Positions 57,907 to 64,000 of a DNA stretch of 64,000 bases are shown one piece after another (within the stretch, counting starts at the first letter, position 1; each line of letters opens with the position of its first letter). The translations under genes were made by a program, and so were the position numbers. Below the pieces are notes generated by a model, which was not told the DNA's origin, searched no databases, and worked only from the letters and a program-made list of their open reading frames with translations. Location: the NCBI GenBank assembly GCA_002480495.1, contig DLCG01000016.1, positions 7,439 to 71,438 of the forward strand. Reading direction: 5' to 3'. Source of the stretch: Rhodobiaceae bacterium UBA7804. GTDB taxonomy: Bacteria; Pseudomonadota; Alphaproteobacteria; Parvibaculales; Parvibaculaceae.

Positions 57907-59337
57907 TCAGCGCCAGCTTGTCGGCTTCACGTCGAAGGCGAGGCTGATGCGGCGCTCATCGCCCGAGAAGGGCAGCGTCCTGTGGAAGAGGTAGGAGGGG
58001 AAGAAGAACGCCTCTCCCTCGCGTGGCTCATAGATGACGGTCTGCGGCTCGAATGCCGCTTCGAACTCCGGCGGGGGATGGCCGAACTCGATCCAGCCGT
58101 CCTTGCCTTCGCTGCCATGCCCGAGCGTGTCGGGAAGCGAGACGTAATAGACGCCGCTCATCCAGCCGCCGACATGAATATGAGAGTGCTGGTGGCCGCC
58201 TTCCGAAAGCAGCGTGCCCCAGAGATCGAGATGATAGGTCTTCGGCACCATGCCGCGATAGGGGTGACCGGGCTGCAGCTTGATTGAATCGAAATGCGCG
58301 TCGATGACCTTGCGGAGCGCCTTCTCGAAGGAAGTGAAGGGCTCGCGCGGATTGTCGAGGAGGAGGCCGGTCTGGCCGCCCTTGCGGGTTGCCTTGCCGA
58401 GAGGCTCCCAGACGGTGGTCGGGTCTTCGGCGAGGGCGGAGGCGAGAGCTGCGTTGAGCTCCGCCATCGAGGCATAGCCTTCCGGTGCTTCAAGATGCTG
58501 GCGGGAGACGAGTTCGGCGATCTCGGCGCGGTAGCCGGCGGGCATTTCGCCGAATTCCTGAGCGCGGGCATAAGGTAGCCATGCGGCGGCGCGGCGCTCC
58601 GGCCCGTGAGTTGCGAGAGCGCGCTCGAAGATTTCGGCGGCTTCGCGCGCCTGGCCGAGCTTCAACTGCGCCATGCCGAGGCTCACATAGGAGATCGTAT
58701 CCTTGGGATTGAGCGCGACGGCTTTCTCATAGGCTGCCGCGGCGGCGGGCAAGTCGCCCTTCTTCTGAAGGGCGTTGCCGAGATTGCCGTAAGCCGCGGC
58801 GAGGTTCGGGTTCAGCCCGATAGCGGTGTTGAAGGCGGCGATAGCTTCATCCACACGGTCCTGGCGGAGCAGAACCATGCCGAGCTGGACATGAACTGCC
58901 GGCGGGCCACCATTCTCGATGGCGGCCTTGTACTGTGCTTCGGCGTCGGCAAAGCGGTTCGCGCGCTGATAGAGCTGGCCGAGCGTGGCGGCAATCTGCG
59001 GATGGGTGGGAAAGAGGTTCGCTGCATGCTCGTAGTGCGTCAGCGCTTCGCCCCAGCGGCCACCCTGCTGGAAGATGCGGCCGAGATTGATCCAGGGCGC
59101 AGGCTCCGTAGGCGCGAGGCCTATTGCGCGCTTGAGCAGCGCTTCGGCCTCGCGGAGTGCGCCGCGCTCGACCACGATGGAGGCGAGGAGGGCCATGAGG
59201 TCGGCATCGGTCGGTGTCTCGGCGAGCGAGGCGCGGCAGCGTTCCTCCGCAACCTTGCGGCGGCCTTCCTTCATCAGCGTCAGGATTTCACGATAATGCT
59301 CGGGAAGCGCGGGCGCTTCCGGGGATTGCGTCGTCAA
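57907..59337 (-). CDS. TPR repeat protein with C-terminal 2OG-Fe(II) oxygenase domain
   Basis: 476 residues. Residues about 15-260 form six to seven TPR units (AALGQLYQRANRFADAEAQYKAAIENG, AYGNLGNALQKKGDLPAAAAAYEKAVALNP, ISYVSLGMAQLKLGQAREAAEIFERAL). The C-terminal 150 residues carry HxH (His386/His388) in a GGWMSGVYYV strand, His452 and Arg462/463 (FHRTLPFSGDERRISLAFD), the pattern of a putative 2OG-Fe(II) oxygenase (PF13759-like). TPR-type oxygenases often act on proteins. The PhyH gene follows, giving two adjacent oxygenases. Confidence 0.9.
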   Translation of the reverse strand: MTTQSPEAPALPEHYREILTLMKEGRRKVAEERCRASLAETPTDADLMALLASIVVERGALREAEALLKRAIGLAPTEPAPWINLGRIFQQGGRWGEALTHYEHAANLFPTHPQIAATLGQLYQRANRFADAEAQYKAAIENGGPPAVHVQLGMVLLRQDRVDEAIAAFNTAIGLNPNLAAAYGNLGNALQKKGDLPAAAAAYEKAVALNPKDTISYVSLGMAQLKLGQAREAAEIFERALATHGPERRAAAWLPYARAQEFGEMPAGYRAEIAELVSRQHLEAPEGYASMAELNAALASALAEDPTTVWEPLGKATRKGGQTGLLLDNPREPFTSFEKALRKVIDAHFDSIKLQPGHPYRGMVPKTYHLDLWGTLLSEGGHQHSHIHVGGWMSGVYYVSLPDTLGHGSEGKDGWIEFGHPPPEFEAAFEPQTVIYEPREGEAFFFPSYLFHRTLPFSGDERRISLAFDVKPTSWR

Positions 59338-59498
59338 CTCGATGCCCTTTCCGATTTCGGCTCAAACTGCACAGCGCCGGGCGGAAGGTCAATGCTCTCT
59401 GACTTTCGGAAAAGGGTGAACGGCTGCAACTGTCATAATCCAGTGCGATATTGAGGGGTTAGCCTATCGATTCGTCCTCCGGAACGGGCATCAGCGCC

Positions 59499-60827
59499 AT
59501 GAATGAAAAGACCCCCGTTTCCTTTGCCGAAGCCTTTCGCGTCTGGGCGAAGATAGGGATTTTGAGCTTTGGCGGCCCGGCGGGGCAGATCGCGCTCATG
59601 CACCGCATCCTTGTAGACGAGAAGAAGTGGCTCTCCGAACCGCAATTTCTGCATGCGCTCAATTTCTGCATGCTGCTGCCGGGGCCGGAAGCGCAACAGC
59701 TCGCCACCTATTCCGGCTGGTTGCTGCACGGCGTCAAAGGCGGGCTTGCGGCGGGGCTGATGTTCATCTTGCCCGGAGTGGCGGTGATGCTCGGCCTTTC
59801 CATTCTCTATGCGGCCTATGCGGAGCTTGCTTTTGTCGAGGCGATCTTCTTCGGCATCAAGGCAGCGGTCTTTGCGATCGTGATCGATGCGCTGATCCGC
59901 ATATCGAAGCGCGTGATGAAGACAGGCGCGCTCTATGCCGTCGCGGGCGCGGCCTTCGCGGCGATCTTCTTTTTCGACATTCCTTTCCCTGTGGTCGTGC
60001 TGGGCGCGGCAATGTTCGGCTTGCTGGCCGTTCGTATTTCGCCTGCCGTCTTTGGCGATGCGCTGGAGACAAGGGAGGAAGAGATGCTCAGGGGCGGGCG
60101 CGGCCCGATCTCGATGCGGCGGACGCTGGCGACGCTCGTCATCGGGCTTGCTGTTTGGCTCCTGCCCGTCGCGGCGCTTCTGCTCGTCTTGGGTCCGGTG
60201 CATGTCTTCGTGCAGGAGGCAATCTTCTTTTCGAAAATGGCGGTCGTGACCTTCGGGGGCGCCTATGCCGTGCTCGCCTATGTTGCGCAGGAGGCGGTGC
60301 AGAATTTCGGCTGGCTCAATCCCGGCGAAATGCTGGACGGGCTGGGGCTTGCGGAGACGACGCCGGGTCCACTCATCCTCGTGCTGCAGTTCGTCGGTTT
60401 CATGGGCGCGCACCGGGCGGAGACCGGGCTCGACCCTATGCTTGCGGGCATGGCAGGCGCGGCAATCACCACATGGGTGACCTTCGCGCCGTGCTTCCTC
60501 TGGATTTTCCTCGGTGCTCCTTACGTAGAGCGGATGCGGAACGTCGTGAGTCTCAACGCCGCATTCACGGCGATCACAGCGGCCGTGGTCGGCGTGATCC
60601 TGAACCTTGCGCTCTGGTTCGGTCTTCACGTTCTCTTCGGCGAGGTCGCGGAAGTGCGGGTTTCGATCTTCCGGCTTTGGCTGCCGGCGTTTTCGACGCT
60701 TGACCCATGGGCGCTGGTGTTGAGCGCGGCGGCTATTCTGGCCGTTCTTCGCTTCAAGGCAGGGATATTGCCTGTGCTCGGCTTTGCCGCCTTGCTCGGG
60801 CTCGCAATCCGCTTTCTCGTACCTTAA
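59499..60827 (+). CDS. chrA: Chromate transporter ChrA
   Basis: 442 residues of the long ChrA type, made of two homologous halves. First half: FAEAFRVWAKIGILSFGGPAGQIALMHRILV with the conserved FGGP; second half: FFSKMAVVTFGGAYAVLAYVAQEAV. Twelve or so membrane helices. Exports chromate through the inner membrane by proton motive force; no ChrB regulator is seen. Its end overlaps the 2-hydroxyacid dehydrogenase gene by four bases (convergent). Confidence 0.92.
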   Translation: MNEKTPVSFAEAFRVWAKIGILSFGGPAGQIALMHRILVDEKKWLSEPQFLHALNFCMLLPGPEAQQLATYSGWLLHGVKGGLAAGLMFILPGVAVMLGLSILYAAYAELAFVEAIFFGIKAAVFAIVIDALIRISKRVMKTGALYAVAGAAFAAIFFFDIPFPVVVLGAAMFGLLAVRISPAVFGDALETREEEMLRGGRGPISMRRTLATLVIGLAVWLLPVAALLLVLGPVHVFVQEAIFFSKMAVVTFGGAYAVLAYVAQEAVQNFGWLNPGEMLDGLGLAETTPGPLILVLQFVGFMGAHRAETGLDPMLAGMAGAAITTWVTFAPCFLWIFLGAPYVERMRNVVSLNAAFTAITAAVVGVILNLALWFGLHVLFGEVAEVRVSIFRLWLPAFSTLDPWALVLSAAAILAVLRFKAGILPVLGFAALLGLAIRFLVP

Positions 60828-61744
60828 GCCGTCACCGGACTGGGTAGCGGCTTGCCATCGAAGAAAGCTTCGAGATTGGCGATGACGGCGTCGCCCATGG
60901 CAACGATCGCTTCGGAGGTGCCGCCGCCCAGATGCGGCGTTACCACGATGTTGGGCAGGTTTGTGAGGTCCGGGCGCGGGGCCGGCTCGTCTTCGAAGAC
61001 GTCGAGAGCTGCACCCGCGATCGTGCCGTCCTTCAATGCGGCGATCAGCGCGTCTTCATCGATGGCCGAACCGCGCGAGATGTTCACGACGTGGCCTTCG
61101 GGGCCGAGCGCCTTGAGCACCGCCGCATTGACCAGATGCCGGTTCGTCTCGTCCGCGCGGTGAGCGAGGATCAAGGTATCCGCCCAGGTTGCGAGGTCGA
61201 GCGCGGAACGGAAATAACGATAGGGAACGCCCTGCTTTTCATTGCGGCCGGTATAGCCGATCTCGGTTTCAAAACCTTCGAGGCGCGTCGCGATCTTCAA
61301 TCCGATTGCGCCGAGGCCGACAATGCCGATCCTTCGACCGGTGAGGCCTCGCAGGAAAAGGAGGCTGGCCGGGTTTTCCCCGCGCCATTTGCCGGTGCGG
61401 GTAAGCCTGTCCGCCTCGACGATCTTGCGGATGGAAGCGAGGAGGAGCGCTACGGCGAGATCCGCGACGGTCGCTGCATTGGCACCAACCGTGTTCGCGA
61501 CCTTGATCCCGCGAGCCTCGGCGGCCGCGATGTCGACGCCTTCATGGCCGGAACCGAAACAGCATATGAGCTTCAGCTTCGGCATCTCCTCCATGAAAGC
61601 GGCGCCGGTCTTCGTGGCGCCGATCGTGACCAGCGCTTCCGCCTCAGCCCGGTTCGCCGGATCGGTGATGACCGTAAAACGCTCGGCCAGTTTGCGCTCG
61701 AAGGGCTTGCCAAGAGGAAGGGCGACGAAGACGGCGGGTTTCAT
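60824..61744 (-). CDS. D-isomer specific 2-hydroxyacid dehydrogenase
   Basis: 306 residues. NAD motif GLGAIGLKIATRLEGF, catalytic Arg in NISRGSAIDE, Glu and His in VVTPHLGGGT. It belongs to the hydroxypyruvate/glyoxylate reductase-like group. Likely reduces a 2-oxo acid. The stop lies 10 bp from the CitE-like gene's stop region on the same strand, so the three genes from MaoC to here may be one transcript. Confidence 0.9.
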   Translation of the reverse strand: MKPAVFVALPLGKPFERKLAERFTVITDPANRAEAEALVTIGATKTGAAFMEEMPKLKLICCFGSGHEGVDIAAAEARGIKVANTVGANAATVADLAVALLLASIRKIVEADRLTRTGKWRGENPASLLFLRGLTGRRIGIVGLGAIGLKIATRLEGFETEIGYTGRNEKQGVPYRYFRSALDLATWADTLILAHRADETNRHLVNAAVLKALGPEGHVVNISRGSAIDEDALIAALKDGTIAGAALDVFEDEPAPRPDLTNLPNIVVTPHLGGGTSEAIVAMGDAVIANLEAFFDGKPLPSPVTA

Positions 61745-61753
61745 GAAGGTACT

Positions 61754-62602
61754 CTAGCGTTCGGCACGGGCGAGGAGGGCGCGGGCCTGTTTCAGATGGG
61801 GGATATCGAGCATGACGCCGTCGAGCGCGACGACACCGACATCGCCGGCCTTTTCGAACGCCTCCACTACCGCGCGCGCATGGGCGAGATCTGAATCGCT
61901 TGGCGTGAAGACTTCATTGATGATGGCGACCTGCGCCGGATGAATGGCCATCTTGCCGGTGAAGCCGTCGCGCGCGGCGGCACGGGCTTCGGCTTCGAGG
62001 CCTTTCTCGTCGCGGAAATCCTTCCACACACCATCGACCGGCTGTACGCCAGCAGCGACAGCGCCAAGCAGCGTCAGTGTGCGCGCGAGCTGGTAGGGGC
62101 CGGTATAGAGGCCCTGCTCATCCTTGTTGTCGCGCGCGCCAAGCGCCGCTGCGAGGTCTTCCGCGCCCCAGGTGAGGAAGGAGAGGCGTGGATGCGATCC
62201 GCCGTAAGTGCCGAGCGTGAAAAGGGAGGCGGCGGTTTCGGTTGCCACGCAGCCGATGCCGATTTCCTCGCCGCCGCCGAGCTTGTCGATATGCTCGCCC
62301 ACTTTCTTCACGCAATCGCCCGACAGTGTTTTCGGCACGACGATCATGTCGGGCTTTGCGGGGATAACCGCTTCCAGATCCTTTTCCCAGAAGGGCGTGT
62401 CGAGCGCGTTGATGCGTACCACCAGCTTCGGGCCCGTGCGGTCCGCCGTTTTCAGATAAGCGGCGGCGGCAGTGCGCGCAGTGTCCTTGGCGGAGAGGGC
62501 GACAGAATCCTCAAGGTCGAGGATCAGCGCATCCGCGCCGCAGCTTGCCGCCTTCGACAGTTTCTTTTCGCTGTCGGCCGGGACGAAGAGGAAGGAACGC
62601 AT
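61754..62602 (-). CDS. HpcH/HpaI aldolase / CitE-like CoA ester lyase
   Basis: 282 residues. MRSFLFVPADSEKKLSKAASCGADALILDLEDSVALSAKD is the citrate lyase beta/malyl-CoA lyase N-terminus with metal ligand Glu/Asp; later GIGCVATETAASLFTLG and AIHPAQVAIINEVFTPSD follow the family. It cleaves malyl-CoA, citramalyl-CoA or beta-methylmalyl-CoA to acyl-CoA and glyoxylate. Starts three bases after the MaoC stop; operon with it. Confidence 0.9.
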   Translation of the reverse strand: MRSFLFVPADSEKKLSKAASCGADALILDLEDSVALSAKDTARTAAAAYLKTADRTGPKLVVRINALDTPFWEKDLEAVIPAKPDMIVVPKTLSGDCVKKVGEHIDKLGGGEEIGIGCVATETAASLFTLGTYGGSHPRLSFLTWGAEDLAAALGARDNKDEQGLYTGPYQLARTLTLLGAVAAGVQPVDGVWKDFRDEKGLEAEARAAARDGFTGKMAIHPAQVAIINEVFTPSDSDLAHARAVVEAFEKAGDVGVVALDGVMLDIPHLKQARALLARAER

Positions 62603-62605
62603 CGC

Positions 62606-63070
62606 TCAGGCCTCTTCGGTGCTTTTGGCATGCATGAAGGCCTGGCGGATGCAGGTCGCGACCTCGACCCCATGCTGGTTGTAGGCCTTGTGTTCGAATG
62701 TGACGATGCCGGCCAGTGGACGCGACTTTGAACGGCGTTTCGAGACGACGCGCGTTTCGACGCGCAGAGTGTCGCCCTGGAAGACGGGCTTCGGAAAGGA
62801 GATATCCGTCATGCCGAGATTGGCGATGGTGGTGCCGTGCGTGGTGTCGTTCACGGAAATGCCGATCATGAGACCCAGCGTAAAGAGGCTGTTCACCAGC
62901 GGCTTGCCGAATTCGGTTTCCGTCTCGGCATAGTGGTGATCGAGATGGAGGGCGGCCGGGTTCATGGTCATGGTGGAGAAGAGGACATTGTCCGTCTCCG
63001 TCACCGTGCGCCTGATCGGGTGCTTGAAGATGTGCCCCTCTTCGAATTCCTCGAAATAAAGTCCCGGCAT
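62606..63070 (-). CDS. MaoC family dehydratase
   Basis: 154 residues with the hotdog fold: MPGLYFEEFEEGHIFKHPIRRTVTETDNVLFSTMTMNPAALHLDHHYAE (the family's T-D-N/H-x pattern), VFQGDTLRVETRVVSKR, VATCIRQAFM. MaoC dehydratases hydrate enoyl-CoAs; close relatives are mesaconyl-CoA hydratases. The gene precedes the CitE-like gene and is divergent from an acyl-CoA dehydrogenase, a typical catabolic set. ATG at 63070. Confidence 0.9.
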   Translation of the reverse strand: MPGLYFEEFEEGHIFKHPIRRTVTETDNVLFSTMTMNPAALHLDHHYAETETEFGKPLVNSLFTLGLMIGISVNDTTHGTTIANLGMTDISFPKPVFQGDTLRVETRVVSKRRSKSRPLAGIVTFEHKAYNQHGVEVATCIRQAFMHAKSTEEA

Positions 63071-63173
63071 TCCAGTCCTGTCCCTTTTTTTCCGCAGGCT
63101 GTCTCGCCGCCTGCCTGTCGGGTAGGTTATAGCCTCGCGCAACAGAACACGAAACGGCGCGGGGAGGATAAGC

Positions 63174-64000
63174 ATGGATTTCCGGTTCAGCGAGGAACAG
63201 CAGGCGATCGGCGAGGCGGTAAAGCGCATTTGCGCGAAGTATGACGACGCCTATTGGCTCGCGCATGACAGGGATGGCGGCTTTCCGGAAGATTTCGTGC
63301 GCGATATCGCGGGCGGCGGCTGGCTGGGCGTTGCGATGCCGGAGGCCTATGGCGGGGCGGGGCTCGGCGTGACGGAGGCGGCAATCGTCGCGCAGACCAT
63401 TGCGGAATCGGGAGCCTGCCTTTCCGGCGCTTCCGCCATTCATATCAATCTCTTCGGGCCGATGCCGCTCGTCGTCTTCGGCACGGACGAGCAGAAGGAG
63501 CGCAATCTCCCGCCGCTCATCCGGGGCGAGGACCGCTGCTGCTTCGGCGTGACGGAGCCCGATGCCGGGCTCAACACGACCGCGATTTCCACCCGCGCGG
63601 AGCGGGACGGGGATAACTATGTAGTCCACGGGCGCAAGATGTGGACCTCGACGGCGCAGACCGCGAACAAGATCCTGCTCCTCGCGCGGACCACGCCGAA
63701 GGAAAAATGCGCGAAGCCGACGGAAGGATTGTCGCTTTTCTATACCAATCTCGATCGCGGCGGTGCGACGGAAGTACGCGAGATCGAGAAGATGGGACGG
63801 AAGGCCGTGGATTCGAATGCGGTGTTCTTCGACGGACTGAAAGTGCCGAATGAAGACCTGATCGGCGAGGAGGGGAAGGGGTTTCACTATCTTCTCCACG
63901 GGCTCAACCCCGAGCGCGTATTGATCGGGGCGGAGGCTGTGGGCGTCGGGCGCATCGCGCTCAAAAAGGCGACCGAATATGCGCGCGACCGGGAAGTGTT
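63174..64000 (+). CDS. Acyl-CoA dehydrogenase (3' end cut by window)
   Basis: The first 275 residues of an acyl-CoA dehydrogenase. MDFRFSEEQQAIGEAVKRIC starts the family; AMPEAYGGAGLG, GVTEPDAGLNTTAI (FAD/substrate contact) and RKMWTSTAQTANKILLLART follow. It oxidises acyl-CoA to enoyl-CoA with electrons to ETF. GGGGAGG precedes ATG at 63174. Divergent from MaoC-CitE-hydroxyacid dehydrogenase, the expected neighbours in branched acyl-CoA oxidation. The catalytic Glu region lies beyond the window. Confidence 0.93.
   Translation, partial: MDFRFSEEQQAIGEAVKRICAKYDDAYWLAHDRDGGFPEDFVRDIAGGGWLGVAMPEAYGGAGLGVTEAAIVAQTIAESGACLSGASAIHINLFGPMPLVVFGTDEQKERNLPPLIRGEDRCCFGVTEPDAGLNTTAISTRAERDGDNYVVHGRKMWTSTAQTANKILLLARTTPKEKCAKPTEGLSLFYTNLDRGGATEVREIEKMGRKAVDSNAVFFDGLKVPNEDLIGEEGKGFHYLLHGLNPERVLIGAEAVGVGRIALKKATEYARDREV

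Noticed and set aside
1..64000. tRNA, rRNA, IS element or prophage
   Set aside because: None of the expected conserved sequences, transposase or integrase motifs were seen.

Overview
The window is high-GC (visibly 60-65 %), densely packed chromosomal DNA from an alphaproteobacterium. The content fits the Rhizobiales/Parvibaculum side of the class: four short-chain dehydrogenases, four crotonase-fold enzymes, a MaoC/CitE/acyl-CoA dehydrogenase group, DUF3126, an alphaproteobacterial PAS_5 protein, PilZ proteins and a HfaB/CsgG-type lipoprotein. The genus is an inference from this content. No rRNA, tRNA, CRISPR array, phage or insertion sequence was seen.

Layout. 1-10.8 kb: lipid and xenobiotic catabolism (SDRs, crotonase, sulfatase, alpha/beta hydrolases, FAD oxidoreductase) with PilZ, DUF427 and cysE. 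10.8-14.2 kb: small unknown membrane and secreted proteins. 14.3-18.4 kb: Tat-exported PhoX-like protein, gamma-carbonic anhydrase, DUF192, crotonase. 18.4-24.6 kb: secreted acidic protein, SlyD-like isomerase, a GYF_2 + SinR/Cas2-like fusion, two crotonases, LapG-type cysteine protease, tandem PilZ protein. 25-31.5 kb: GMC oxidoreductase, PAS_5, an Asn-rich secreted protein, LysR with a divergent NTF2-SDR pair, GNAT. 31.6-35 kb: accessory stretch with an atypical low-GC membrane gene, two DUF2147 paralogues sharing an upstream palindromic element, and a guanidine-II (mini-ykkC) riboswitch in front of an SMR guanidinium exporter. 35.2-43.7 kb: HfaB/CsgG, DsbA-like isomerase, rhomboid, DUF4389, TetR with divergent carotenoid oxygenase, DUF2157/GDYXXLXY pair, CBS protein. 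43.7-51.1 kb: conserved core (patatin, hisI, folE, cysS, NifU-like scaffold, yidD, thrS). 51.2-64 kb: ArsR-SRPBCC-VOC operon, papain-like secreted protein, outer-membrane protein, nitroreductase, HAD, two adjacent Fe(II)/2-oxoglutarate oxygenases, chrA, and a 2-hydroxyacid dehydrogenase/CitE/MaoC set divergent from an acyl-CoA dehydrogenase that runs off the window.

How the parts work together. The SDRs, crotonases, acyl-CoA dehydrogenase, MaoC and CitE proteins are scattered parts of acyl-CoA and alcohol/ketone oxidation rather than one pathway operon. PilZ proteins, HfaB/CsgG, the LapG-type protease and the Asn-rich secreted protein hint at surface attachment, but they are not clustered. 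Non-coding structure is rich: three copies of a ~100 bp palindromic repeat, a shared hairpin element at two convergent gene ends, a stacked-palindrome block, several perfect inverted repeats next to regulators, and a Cys-rich leader ORF before cysS. No clearly new multi-gene system was found. The best leads are the GYF_2/Cas2-like fusion, the element shared by the DUF2147 genes, the Cys leader, the Asn-rich protein and the low-GC orphan.
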